Shown one piece after another: positions 24,901 through 31,654 of a DNA stretch of 35,153 nt. The stretch covers positions 1-35,153 of the forward strand of contig JAOPYI010000294.1 of NCBI GenBank assembly GCA_025964675.1, read 5' to 3'. The DNA comes from Sphaerisporangium sp. (GTDB lineage Bacteria; Actinomycetota; Actinomycetes; Streptosporangiales; Streptosporangiaceae). Numbering within the stretch: the first letter of the stretch is position 1; each line of letters opens with the position of its first letter. The position numbers and the translations under genes are program-made. The notes under the pieces were generated by a model. The model worked only from the letters and a program-made list of their open reading frames with translations, did no database searches and was not told where the DNA came from.

Positions 24901-25043
24901 TCAAGCTGCACGGTGCCCGCGACGGCCGGCACGCCCTGGATCGGCCGATCCTGCTCGTAACCGTCAACTCGAGCGGCGAGCAGGTCGTGATCCGCCAGTG
25001 CGGCCGGCTCTACGCGCAGCAGCCGCCCAGCCTCACCTGCTGA
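21984..25043 (+). CDS. Large membrane receptor-like protein: degenerate NTPase-like cytoplasmic part + extracellular type I substrate-binding domain
   Basis: 1019 aa from a GTG with GGAG nine bases upstream. N-terminal cytoplasmic part: VPILWVTGPYTATAAVAQAL (73-82 is WVTGPYTATA) sits where a Walker A loop would be but lacks GKS/T. Two membrane helices follow (about 210-226 and 231-252), then a second cytoplasmic region with LLVVVTGPGGQGVPPS (from 430) and a Pro-rich linker. A third helix (517-536, VLPWLVVTAVVSLSLVRVLA) leads to ~480 extracellular residues. These resemble ABC-transporter type I periplasmic binding proteins (Leu/Ile/Val type): GELAGIALEQRRLIAN, LLIANAGDDFKYAKDVARAA, VIGVVGLGESRQPVQDAIQLLARKAVPVISTTATYDNL, and DLVYYAGRTAQFGAFINAI. 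No transporter genes adjoin. Ligand-sensing role is inferred. The convergent neighbour is a kinase-like ATPase. Confidence 0.75.
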   Translation: MTPAPPSSSYPEEPVASAPTSPSHSEIDAIARHDPDESYRRRHEGIREFLRVFDQMRIRPTWRNGDVPVPILWVTGPYTATAAVAQALEARFDGTPFARLDPSPEPAEGAPAAGGRFTPPYAALVTQLRQATRDLAAVAPPGEAHLRFPLFAQVLWMLDLQIAEDEPDRLHDGAKKAVRQRRRQIRAGTGQDRRNFWANVRAYAEGPLPAWAAATALLSAGWADQLTTLLGVCAILAGPVIGSLHVLLLSRSWAGRRRYMWFCRQPYLMPGQRRNQPRDITGFAVRLLQARRRATAVPLPVPGAAPLQPRPLPYATPFPQVAAVPLRAPVPGERSPSPDDTAGAQEQQAEPAEDRKRLEAVQSNEGIEHLLVNAFLEDLRQGYERRLWKVWRRVAWARTSYPVLLVDGGFTRLVARIEEVRTATCLSDPLLVVVTGPGGQGVPPSAAPAVAHAWVMAGRPELTEELWQQWGAELARDRALGSHRVVRIEMEPKDAPILEKINVPVRGRRRPVLAHPVLPWLVVTAVVSLSLVRVLASATSNCDPGIWRASSGECVGISHGGFVFDDHLRRILGVIDKQNQDILDSGHPYATVIYFGKLTTQGRSNGGVGDPITDIHGELAGIALEQRRLIANSSDGSKLQMRLLIANAGDDFKYAKDVARAALQMIEDDPTVIGVVGLGESRQPVQDAIQLLARKAVPVISTTATYDNLGLRGYGGDEYIPSFFPLAPPNTQLADAAARWAHAGTPQQGIPAAKTVAVFTDTMLSDLFSKDLGTRFFNDFNKTTSHKGATLVGYSNAGVLEEKVTKVCTQPKKPDLVYYAGRTAQFGAFINAIAKSQCHQLTVMANDDITQYVNDHQAELGTNDRVRVVYVALASPNAWASVQRQFRSGFYQEFDALIHSLHMEGLPGTELPSKEYAVQAEDAAEALMRAAQVAFSGQGGPATVNGDQGVVDRGGILLALEKLEVIDGDSGLVKLHGARDGRHALDRPILLVTVNSSGEQVVIRQCGRLYAQQPPSLTC

Positions 25044-25115
25044 CCGGCGGCCGCGGACCCGGCCCGCTGCCTAGCGCTCCACGCGCGGCGGCCGATCATG
25101 ACACCCTGAGGCGCC

Positions 25116-25511
25116 TCAGATCTGCCCGCTGACGGTGGTGCCCTCGCCCACGACGCTGTTGATCGTCAGCGCGCCTCCGACCTCGCTGAAGCGCCGCTTC
25201 ATCGTGTCCATGCCCCGGCCGGTGCGCCCCAGTGGGAAACCTATGCCGTTGTCGCTGATGGTCAGCCTCAGCCCGCCGCGCCCCGTGGTGAGGGCGACGG
25301 AGAGGGTGTGCGCGCCGCTGTGCCGCTCGACGTTGTTCAGCGCCTCCAGCACGACGGCGTACACGGCGTCGGCGACCGGCCCGGTCACCCGTTCCTTGGG
25401 CATCGCCCATACCTCGACGGTGATCCCGGTGCGCTCGGACCATTCCGTCAGGTAGTCCTCGATCGCCCGCGCCAGGCTTCGCTTTCCGCGCATGCGCAAC
25501 TCTTCGTACAA
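25116..25511 (-). CDS. Stand-alone histidine-kinase-type ATPase domain protein
   Basis: About 131 aa, a GHKL ATPase domain of NarL-class sensor kinases without sensor or phosphoacceptor. N box: AVVLEALNNVERHSGA; G1: DNGIGF; G2: GRGMDTMKRRF, then GGALTINSVVGEGTTVSG. The short lead-in (LYEELRMRGKRSLARAIEDYLTEWSERTGI) corresponds to the end of the dimerisation helix bundle, but the His-box is absent and a stop codon lies just upstream in frame. TTG at 25511 is chosen because AAGGAGG lies nine bases before; the TTG at 25520 directly abuts that site. It is either a decayed kinase remnant or a functional small ATPase of the anti-sigma-like kind; the intact motifs and ribosome binding site favour function. 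Convergent to the receptor-like gene. Confidence 0.75.
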   Translation of the reverse strand: MYEELRMRGKRSLARAIEDYLTEWSERTGITVEVWAMPKERVTGPVADAVYAVVLEALNNVERHSGAHTLSVALTTGRGGLRLTISDNGIGFPLGRTGRGMDTMKRRFSEVGGALTINSVVGEGTTVSGQI

Positions 25512-25760
25512 CTCCCCCAACCTCCTTGCGCACCGCTCGGGCTACTCCCGGCCCCACCGCGTCGCCATGGTGATCCCGGGACGACGCTACCGACGCGTGC
25601 TTGAAGAGCGGTTGGAAAATGGCTTGGGGTAGAGGCAAGGCCACCGAGCCGGCCGGACGCCCACCCTATGTGTTTATGCCCGAACTCCTTGATGCCACGC
25701 TACCCGCAGGTAGGTATCGGCGCGCTCAGGAGAGACGGCTAACCTCGCCCTGTCGTCGGG

Positions 25761-27749
25761 CTATTCCCGGGTGCTCCTGTCGAGCCTGGAAAGGTAGTCG
25801 TTGTAGGCGTCCAGCTCGGCGTCACCGGTGCCGCCTTGCCTCGCGGCACGGGCGTCGGCGCGCCGGTCGGCCCGCTCGGCGGTACGGTTCTCGGCGCGAT
25901 ACCACTGGAAGGCCAGCGCGAGCAGCACGATGAGCGTCGGGATCTCCCCGAACGCCCAGGCGATGGCCCCGCCGGTGCTCTGGTCGGAGAGCGCGGAGGC
26001 TCCCCAGGTGCGGCCGAGCTGGTCGTACCAGTCGGCGGCGAGGACCGTGCCCATGTTCATCAGCGCGATCCCGAAGAACGCGTGGAACGGCATCGTGACG
26101 AAGAGCAGCAGCAACCGCCCGAAGTACGGCAACTTGGTCGGCGCAGGGTCGATCCCGATGATCACCCAGAAGAAGAGGCAGCCGCTGAGCAGGAAGTGGA
26201 GGGTCATCGCGATGTGCCCGAGGTGCTCCTGCATGGCCGAGGCGAAGAGCGGCGTGAAGTAGAGGGCGTACGTCGAGACGATGAAGATGGCCGTGGCGAT
26301 GGCCGGGTGGGTGACGACCTTGGTGACCCTGCTGTGCAGGATCGTCGTGATCCACTCGCGCGGGCCGCGGTCCCCGCGCCGTGCGGCGGGCTTCAGCGCC
26401 CGCAGGGCGAGGGTCACAGGGGCGCCCAGCACGAGGAAGATCGGCACGAGCATCGACAGCACCATGTGCTCGGCCATGTGCACGCTGAACAGCACGGGGG
26501 CGTAGCGCGCCACGCCGCTCTGCGTGACGAGGACGAGCAGCAGCACGCCGATGCCCCAGCTGATCGTGCGTCCCATCGGCCAGCGGTCTCCGCGGCGCGC
26601 CAGCCGTACGGCTCCCGCACCGTAGAGACCGGCCAGCAGGGCCGCCAGCACCGCGAAGAACAGGTCGAACCACCACAGCGAGACAAGAGTCGCGAGGGAG
26701 ATCGGCGGCGGGATCAGGTAGCCCAGCAGCTCGAAGGCGCGGTCCACCGGCAGGTCGAGCGGCGGCGGGGCCGTACGCGAGAGCGCGACGGCGAGGCCGA
26801 CCGTCACCAGCATGATCAGGCCCTCGACCCCGGCGAGCCTCGTGAAGGCGCCCGGCCGCCCGGCGGACAGGGCGGGCAGGGTGCGGCCGCGGTGCCACCA
26901 GCCGATCACTCCGAGGCCGGCGAACGCGGTGACCTTGGCGAGGATGATCAGCCCGTAGGAGCTGGTGATGAGGTCCTGGACCGCCGTGAGCCGGGAGAGC
27001 GCGCTGAACAGGCCGGACACGCCGGCCCCGGCGAAGCACCAGAGCGCCATGCGGGAGAACCGGTGCGCCGCGAGGTCGAGGTTGGGCTCCCCGCGCAGGG
27101 CGTGAACGCACAGCAGCAGGAGCCCGCCGACCCACAGCGACAGCACGAGCAGGTGCAGCGCGACGCTGGTCGTCGCGAGGCCGTGGTTGGGCGCCGAGGA
27201 GGAGTGGCCGGTGAGCGCCGGGGGCATCAGCGTGGCAAGCGCGAGGACGAGCAGGCCTCCGGAGGCGCCGACGGTGATCGCGCCGCGTGAGAACAGGGCG
27301 ATGGCCGTGCCGAACAGCACGACGAGGGTGAGGGCGATGCCTTGCGGCACCTGGCTGGCGTAGCTGGTCAGCTCGTTGCCGCCGATGACCTCGGCGACCG
27401 GCATGCCCAGGGTCTCCGACAGGCTGAAGACCAGGGTGGAGGCAGCGGCCGCCGCCCACGCCAGGCCCGTCCACGAGGCGGCCTTGACGTAGGCGAGAGC
27501 GGGCTTGCCGAGCAGGCCCTTGTCGCTCGGAAGCAGCGCGGTGGCGAGGAGCAGCAGCCCCACGGTGAGCACGCCCGCGACGTCCATGGACAGCTTGGAC
27601 ACCGGCAGCGCCCAGCGGGTCAGCGTGCCCTCGTCGGGGAGGCCGGGGATGATGCGCGGGGTCGCGGCGCCGCCCAGGACCATGGCGACGATCAGGCCGC
27701 CGATCGCCACGCAGGCGCCGGCCACGGCGAGACGGGAAGTTCTGTTCAC
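25761..27749 (-). CDS. Fused CopD/CtaG-type membrane protein (copper handling, cytochrome oxidase assembly)
   Basis: 662 aa, extremely hydrophobic, some 14-16 membrane segments. The N-terminal half carries a CopD-type domain (about 215-330: HRFSRMALWCFAGAGVSGLFSAL, YGLIILAKVTAFAGLGVIGWWHR). The C-terminal half is a caa3-type CtaG domain (about 420-640) with the conserved His motifs SVHMAEHMVL, HIAMTLHFLLSGCLFFW and MPFHAFFGIALM, then DQSTGGAIAWAFGEIPTLI. It ends in a charged cytoplasmic tail (ENRTAERADRRADA). It probably moves copper across the membrane for oxidase maturation (family knowledge). The GTG start overlaps the copC stop in GTGA, so the two are translationally coupled. Confidence 0.9.
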   Translation of the reverse strand: MNRTSRLAVAGACVAIGGLIVAMVLGGAATPRIIPGLPDEGTLTRWALPVSKLSMDVAGVLTVGLLLLATALLPSDKGLLGKPALAYVKAASWTGLAWAAAAASTLVFSLSETLGMPVAEVIGGNELTSYASQVPQGIALTLVVLFGTAIALFSRGAITVGASGGLLVLALATLMPPALTGHSSSAPNHGLATTSVALHLLVLSLWVGGLLLLCVHALRGEPNLDLAAHRFSRMALWCFAGAGVSGLFSALSRLTAVQDLITSSYGLIILAKVTAFAGLGVIGWWHRGRTLPALSAGRPGAFTRLAGVEGLIMLVTVGLAVALSRTAPPPLDLPVDRAFELLGYLIPPPISLATLVSLWWFDLFFAVLAALLAGLYGAGAVRLARRGDRWPMGRTISWGIGVLLLVLVTQSGVARYAPVLFSVHMAEHMVLSMLVPIFLVLGAPVTLALRALKPAARRGDRGPREWITTILHSRVTKVVTHPAIATAIFIVSTYALYFTPLFASAMQEHLGHIAMTLHFLLSGCLFFWVIIGIDPAPTKLPYFGRLLLLFVTMPFHAFFGIALMNMGTVLAADWYDQLGRTWGASALSDQSTGGAIAWAFGEIPTLIVLLALAFQWYRAENRTAERADRRADARAARQGGTGDAELDAYNDYLSRLDRSTRE

Positions 27750-28321
27750 GACTTCTTCCGCATGCTGATGGCCAGGCCTATGCCGATGCCGGCGATGCCG
27801 AAGACGACGATCCACGCCCAGGCGGGGATGCCGCCCTGCTTCCGCTCCTGTGAGGCGGGGGTGGCGTCCACCGGGGTCGGCGTGAAGGCGGGCGGCGAGC
27901 TTGCGGCGGCCGTGCTCGCCTGCGGCGAGGGCGAGGCGGACGGGCTGCTCTGCTGCGGGGCCTTCACCGTGAAGGGGATCTCGCCCTCGACGGGGTGCCC
28001 GTCGTCGGAGACCACCCGCCAGGCGATCGTGTACTTCCCTGAGGGGAGGGCGCCGGAGACCTTCTGCGTCACCGTCGGCCCGTCCAGCTTTGGCTTGCCG
28101 TCGTGGTAGTCATGACCACCGGCGTCACGCACCAGCACCACCGGGAACCGCACGCCCTCGTTGAACGTCAGCGTCACCGAGTCGAGGCGCTCGACGGTGG
28201 CCCCCTTCTTGGGGTCGCTGGTCTTCAGCGTCGTGTGGGCCAGGGCGGGAGACGCGAGAGCCGTGCCGAGCACGACGGCGACGACGAACGCGAGCGCGGC
28301 GGCAAGCGGGGAAGTCCTCAT
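27746..28321 (-). CDS. copC: CopC-domain copper-binding protein, membrane-anchored
   Basis: 191 aa. The Sec signal peptide is cleaved after ALA, leaving an N-terminal His (HTTLKTSDPKKGATV), which in CopC is a Cu(II) ligand; the second conserved His is in VVSDDGHPVEG. The CopC beta-sandwich spans about 29-125 (VTLTFNEGVRFPVVLV, GKYTIAWRVVSDDGHPVEGEIPFTV). A Ser/Pro/Ala-rich linker (about 126-160) follows and a C-terminal membrane helix (AWAWIVVFGIAGIGIGLAIS) ending RKKS keeps it on the outer face of the membrane. ATG preceded by AGGGGG. It is first in a two-gene operon with the CopD/CtaG fusion, to which it probably hands copper. Confidence 0.93.
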   Translation of the reverse strand: MRTSPLAAALAFVVAVVLGTALASPALAHTTLKTSDPKKGATVERLDSVTLTFNEGVRFPVVLVRDAGGHDYHDGKPKLDGPTVTQKVSGALPSGKYTIAWRVVSDDGHPVEGEIPFTVKAPQQSSPSASPSPQASTAAASSPPAFTPTPVDATPASQERKQGGIPAWAWIVVFGIAGIGIGLAISMRKKS

Positions 28322-28336
28322 AGCCCCCTAAGGCTA
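28321..28336. promoter_or_regulatory. Dyad over the copC start region
   Basis: TAGCC-n6-GGCTA starts at the copC initiation codon and covers its ribosome binding site. It could be an operator or a translation-control hairpin; no copper regulator (CsoR or CueR type) lies nearby. Confidence 0.3.
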
Positions 28337-28394
28337 CTCACCTGGAGGCTAGGTCCCTACCGCACGGCGCCCGCGTGTGGAACGCGTCGCACCT

Positions 28395-28424
28395 GCCCGG
28401 CCTCGCGGATGAACGTGGCCGGGC
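28395..28424 (-). terminator. Terminator hairpin of the TPR regulator gene
   Basis: GCCCGGCC-n14-GGCCGGGC, perfect 8-bp arms, beginning 7 bp past the stop of the regulator gene. Confidence 0.6.
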
Positions 28425-28431
28425 CGATCTT

Positions 28432-29724
28432 TCAGAGGCCGGCGCAGGCGAGAGCCCGGTGGTAGGCGGTCACGCTGGCCTCACCGTCGTCGAGCTGCTC
28501 CAGCGCCGTGGCCGCGGTGAGCCACCCCTCGGCCGCCTTGCGTGAGACCGGCGAGTGCCCGAGCGTCACCTCGACCGCCGCCAGCGCCGCCGCGGCCTCG
28601 TCGCTCTCGTCGAGCAGGAGCAGGGCGTTCCCGAGGACGAGCTGAGCCTCGACAAGGAGCCCGGGAGTGCGCTCGTCGAGCATGTCCCTGCCCCTGCGGG
28701 CGTACTCGGCGGCCTTCGCGGCGTTGCCGAGGGAGACCTCGACCATGGCGAGCTGGACGGCGCCGCGCGCCATGTCGACCGTGCCGGCCGAGGACTCGGC
28801 CAGCTCGCGCTCGCCTCTCAGCATCAGGTCACGGCAGGCGGCGGCCTCCGAAGGCCGTACGCGGAGAAGCAGCAGGGCGTACGCCATGCGGAGCCTGGCG
28901 AGGTTGCGGGGCTCGCCGTTCTCGGACTGGACGGCCAGCGCGCGCTCGGCGAGGGCGAGCGCCTCCTCGCCTCGGCCGGTGAGTTCGGCCACGACGGCGG
29001 CGTTCCAGCAGGCCGCCACGGTGGAGCGTGGCGTGCCCAGCATCTCGGCCGCCGCCAGCAGCTCCACGGCGAACTGGCGGGCGCGCAGCAGGTCGCCACG
29101 CACGATGTAAGCGGCGAGGAGGGTCGCGCCCAGCTCGACGAGGTCGTCGTTCCAGGCGGGGCGGCCGGCTCCGAGGATGGCGTCCTCGCCGACGCTCACG
29201 GCGGCGGCCAGGTCGCCGCGCTCGCGGTGACACCGGGACAGGGCGACCGTGACCGCCACGACGCGCTCGGAGGTCACCGTGTCGCTTCCGGACTCACGCA
29301 ACCGGGTCAGGACGGTGATCGCCTCGTCGAGGTCGCCGCACGCCTCGCTGGCCAGGGCGTAGCCGTACTCGGCCTGCTGCCTGAGCGAGGCCAGCCCGGC
29401 CAGGCTGCCGTCGTCGAGGAGCTCGGCGTAGCGGCGGCGAGCCTCGGCGACCTCCCCGTTGTCAAGGGCGAGCCTCGCATAACCGAGGCCCAATTCAAGG
29501 TCCTGCATCTGCTCGGCGGTGACCCCGTTGATCAGGTACGTTAGGGAGCACTCAAGCTTCGCGGCCAGCAGTTCCAGCACAGCTGCCGTCGGCGTTCGCT
29601 TGCCGCTCTCGATAAGTGATACATAACTATCCGAGAGTTCAGGATGGGCCAGTTGCGCTTGGGAAAGGCCGCGCTGGCGGCGGATCGTCTTGATTCGCTG
29701 GCCTATAAGATCTTGACCGCTCAC
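28432..29724 (-). CDS. XRE-HTH regulator with C-terminal TPR array (RRNPP-like architecture)
   Basis: 430 aa. The N-terminal XRE HTH (about 6-62) reads IGQRIKTIRRQRGLSQAQLA, LSDSYVSLIESGKRTPTAAV, and LLAAKLECSLTYLINGV. The rest (about 68-425) is all helical with TPR periodicity: LGYARLALDNGEVAEARRRY, ALASEACGDLDEAITVLTRL, AVVAELTGRGEEALALAERAL, MVEVSLGNAAKAAEYARRGR. By length there are about nine repeats. In Firmicutes this layout (PlcR, PrgX, Rgg-like, NprR) binds small exported-and-reimported peptides. GTG chosen because AAGGGG lies five bases upstream (MCRGLHLQG before it is non-conserved). It is divergent from a 45-codon gene for an exported peptide across 54 bp. Direct peptide control is my inference; a plain TPR regulator of the NsdA kind is the alternative. 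Confidence 0.88.
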   Translation of the reverse strand: MSGQDLIGQRIKTIRRQRGLSQAQLAHPELSDSYVSLIESGKRTPTAAVLELLAAKLECSLTYLINGVTAEQMQDLELGLGYARLALDNGEVAEARRRYAELLDDGSLAGLASLRQQAEYGYALASEACGDLDEAITVLTRLRESGSDTVTSERVVAVTVALSRCHRERGDLAAAVSVGEDAILGAGRPAWNDDLVELGATLLAAYIVRGDLLRARQFAVELLAAAEMLGTPRSTVAACWNAAVVAELTGRGEEALALAERALAVQSENGEPRNLARLRMAYALLLLRVRPSEAAACRDLMLRGERELAESSAGTVDMARGAVQLAMVEVSLGNAAKAAEYARRGRDMLDERTPGLLVEAQLVLGNALLLLDESDEAAAALAAVEVTLGHSPVSRKAAEGWLTAATALEQLDDGEASVTAYHRALACAGL

Positions 29725-29749
29725 CGGCACCCCTTGAAGATGTAATCCC

Positions 29750-29764
29750 CGACACACTGCGACA
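29750..29764. promoter_or_regulatory. CGACA direct repeat in the regulator-peptide interval
   Basis: CGACA-n5-CGACA, with the repeats exactly 10 bp (one helical turn) apart, in the middle of the 54-bp interval between the TPR regulator and the peptide gene. It is a natural position for a regulator contact that could control both genes. Function is inferred. Confidence 0.35.
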
Positions 29765-29778
29765 GATGGGAGTCAATC

Positions 29779-29916
29779 ATGCGTCGCCGCCGCCTCGCAC
29801 TTTGTGCCCTAGTTATTTCACTCTCGGCCACCTTGGGCCTCATGGGCAATGCTACGACCGCCGCCGCTGCGGACACGCCTGCACCAAGCGTCCGCGCCGA
29901 CTTCCTGTGCTGCTGA
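29779..29916 (+). CDS. Small exported peptide precursor (45 aa), candidate signalling peptide
   Basis: Too short for usual gene calls but well supported: ATG six bases after GGGAG (29768-29772), 45 codons, and it fills the gap between two real genes. N-region MRRRR, hydrophobic core LALCALVISLSATLGLMG, then NATTAAAA giving AxA-type signal peptidase sites. The predicted mature part is about 14 residues, DTPAPSVRADFLCC, ending in a vicinal Cys pair. There is no lipobox. Codons are less GC-biased at the third position (CTT, TGT, CTA, GTT, ATT, TCA) than in neighbouring genes. It is divergent from the TPR regulator and ends 8 bp from the convergent pucR stop. Suggested role: pheromone-like ligand of that regulator, or a secreted disulfide/modified peptide. 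I do not recognise it from a known family. Confidence 0.7.
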   Translation: MRRRRLALCALVISLSATLGLMGNATTAAAADTPAPSVRADFLCC

Positions 29917-29924
29917 TCCATCAC

Positions 29925-31538
29925 TCAGCTCGCACGTAACGCCAGGAAAAGATCCACCCTGTCCGCCATCGTGGACAGGTCTCGTCCGGTCAGCTCTTCG
30001 ATCCGCCGGATGCGGTATCGAACGGTGTTCACATGCACGTGCAGTCGCTCCGCGCAGATGTTCCACGACCCCCCGCAGTCGAGGAACGTTCCCACTGTGC
30101 GGACCAACTCCGACTGGTGACGCCGGTCGTAGTCGAAGAGCGGAGCCAAGATCCGGTCCGCGAAGGACCGTCGCACGTCGTCGGGGACGGTGGCCAGCAA
30201 CAAACCGTGAGTGTATATCTCATCGCTGGTCACCACTCCTCCGCCGCGTGCCTCCGCAAGGCGCCGTGCGTGGCCCGCCTCCTCGGCGCCGCCACGGATG
30301 GCTCCGGGACCGGTGAGACCGCCACTGACGCCGACTGACACCGTCGTCCTCAGAAGGGTGGCCTGGAGCGTCGCCACCCGTTCCCCCAGCAGTGCCTGAA
30401 GCGTTTGCACACTACGCTGCACTTGCGTTTGACCTTGCACATGCACGTTACGCCGCATTGGCGCTCCGGTCCAGGTTTCGCCGGACTCTTCCAAGGGCGT
30501 TCGTAGCGTTCGCAGTGGCACCAGCGCGACCGCTCCATCCGCCCCGGCGGCGGCCACCACCCGGCGGTCCAGCAGTTCCTCGATCACCTGGCCGCCCAGC
30601 ACGGCGGGGTCGGGCCCGTCGGTGGCGCCGCGACGTGCGACCGTCGCCATGACCACCGCGTAGGGCTCCGCGGCGTCGATCCCGCAGGTGCGCAGCCGCG
30701 CCGCGAGCTCGGCCGGGTCGGCTCCGCCGGAACAGGCGAGCGCGATCAGCTGCTCGGCGAGACGCCGTTCGACCCTGCGGCCCTCCTCGGTACGGCTGCG
30801 CGAGAGCGCGACGCAGGCCGCGAGCTCGAACCCGGTGTCCGCGTCGTCGATCAGGTCGGCGCCGCAGACCAGTGCCCAGCCGGCCGCCCGGTGCGCCCGG
30901 TCGACCCCGAAGAGCGTGAACGGCCCGCCGGAGGTGCGGGCCAGGTGGGGCAGCCGCGTGGCCGAAAGATACTCGCGCGCCAGCCGTACGGGAAGGTCTC
31001 CCTCGAGCCGTCCCGCGATGACCGTACCGGTCGAGGAGATCACCGCGGCGGCGATGCCCAGCTCCTCCGCCGTCAGGGCGAACAGCTCTTCCAGGCCCGC
31101 GCCCTCGGCGACGGCGGCGACGATACGGCGGTGCCTGCCGAGCGCGCCGCGCAGGTCGACGGCCCTGGCGCCCGCGAGGCGGCCCTCCACCAGCTCGCTC
31201 AGCGTGCGGAAGGAGATCTCGGTCGGCACGTCAAGCAGGGGGAGGTCGTGCTCGCGGCACGCCTCGACCACGTCGTCCGGCACGTGGCCGAGCCTTGCCC
31301 TGCCCGCGCCGAGCGCGGCCACCTTCGCCTTGGCCAGGGTCTCGACGAAGCGCCGGGAGTCTTCCGGGTCGCGGCGCCACATGAGCCCGGTAAGCACCAG
31401 CTCCCCGCCGGACAGGTAACGGCCCGGATCGGGCAGGTCGGTGATGTGCACGCCGGTGAAGGGCCGGTCCATGTGCTCGCCGCCCGACAGCAGGGTGAGG
31501 CGGAGCTGGTCCATCGCGATGAGGTCACGTATCCGCAC
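29925..31538 (-). CDS. pucR: PucR family transcriptional regulator
   Basis: 537 aa. The N-terminal PucR sensor domain (about 1-125) has RIRDLIAMDQLRLTLLSGGE, ITDLPDPGRYLSGGELVLTG, and LPLLDVPTEISFRTLSELVE. A central GGDEF-like CdaR region (about 260-430) lacks cyclase motifs. The C-terminal PucR HTH (about 470-530) reads ELVRTVGTFLDCGGSWNICAERLHVHVNTVRYRIRRIEELTGRDL. Such regulators control purine (urate, allantoin) or amino-acid catabolism. The GTG start has no ribosome binding site but TAGCCT lies six bases before it, so the mRNA is likely leaderless. Divergent from a xanthine-dehydrogenase-type gene, its probable target; the effector is likely a purine pathway intermediate (inference). Confidence 0.92.
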   Translation of the reverse strand: MRIRDLIAMDQLRLTLLSGGEHMDRPFTGVHITDLPDPGRYLSGGELVLTGLMWRRDPEDSRRFVETLAKAKVAALGAGRARLGHVPDDVVEACREHDLPLLDVPTEISFRTLSELVEGRLAGARAVDLRGALGRHRRIVAAVAEGAGLEELFALTAEELGIAAAVISSTGTVIAGRLEGDLPVRLAREYLSATRLPHLARTSGGPFTLFGVDRAHRAAGWALVCGADLIDDADTGFELAACVALSRSRTEEGRRVERRLAEQLIALACSGGADPAELAARLRTCGIDAAEPYAVVMATVARRGATDGPDPAVLGGQVIEELLDRRVVAAAGADGAVALVPLRTLRTPLEESGETWTGAPMRRNVHVQGQTQVQRSVQTLQALLGERVATLQATLLRTTVSVGVSGGLTGPGAIRGGAEEAGHARRLAEARGGGVVTSDEIYTHGLLLATVPDDVRRSFADRILAPLFDYDRRHQSELVRTVGTFLDCGGSWNICAERLHVHVNTVRYRIRRIEELTGRDLSTMADRVDLFLALRAS

Positions 31539-31544
31539 AGGCCA

Positions 31545-31550
31545 AGGCTA
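31545..31550 (-). promoter_or_regulatory. -10 box of pucR (leaderless)
   Basis: On the minus strand TAGCCT is followed by six bases and the GTG start, the TANNNT-n6 leaderless signature. No good -35 was found. Confidence 0.45.
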
Positions 31551-31619
31551 TCCGCGCGCTTTTGGACGAACCTACAATCCACCGCCGCGCCCGGTGACGG
31601 CGTTTCGCGGCTGCGCCTA

Positions 31620-31648
31620 TTGGCGCCCTTGAGCTGGGCTGATGTACT
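31620..31648 (+). promoter_or_regulatory. Promoter of the xanthine dehydrogenase-type gene
   Basis: TTGGCG (-35), 17-bp spacer, TGTACT (-10), then six bases to the GTG start at 31655. The gene has no Shine-Dalgarno sequence, so a leaderless transcript is likely. The -10 departs from TANNNT at its second base. Confidence 0.4.
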
Positions 31649-31654
31649 GCCCGT

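Noticed and set aside
25106-25119. Perfect 14-bp palindrome CTGAGGCGCCTCAG between convergent genes
   Set aside because: With no loop it cannot fold into a normal hairpin, and it overlaps the stop of the ATPase gene; not called as a terminator.
25700-25713. CTACC-CGCA-GGTAG hairpin downstream of the CopD/CtaG gene
   Set aside because: Only 5 bp and nearly 50 bp past the stop; too weak to call as terminator.
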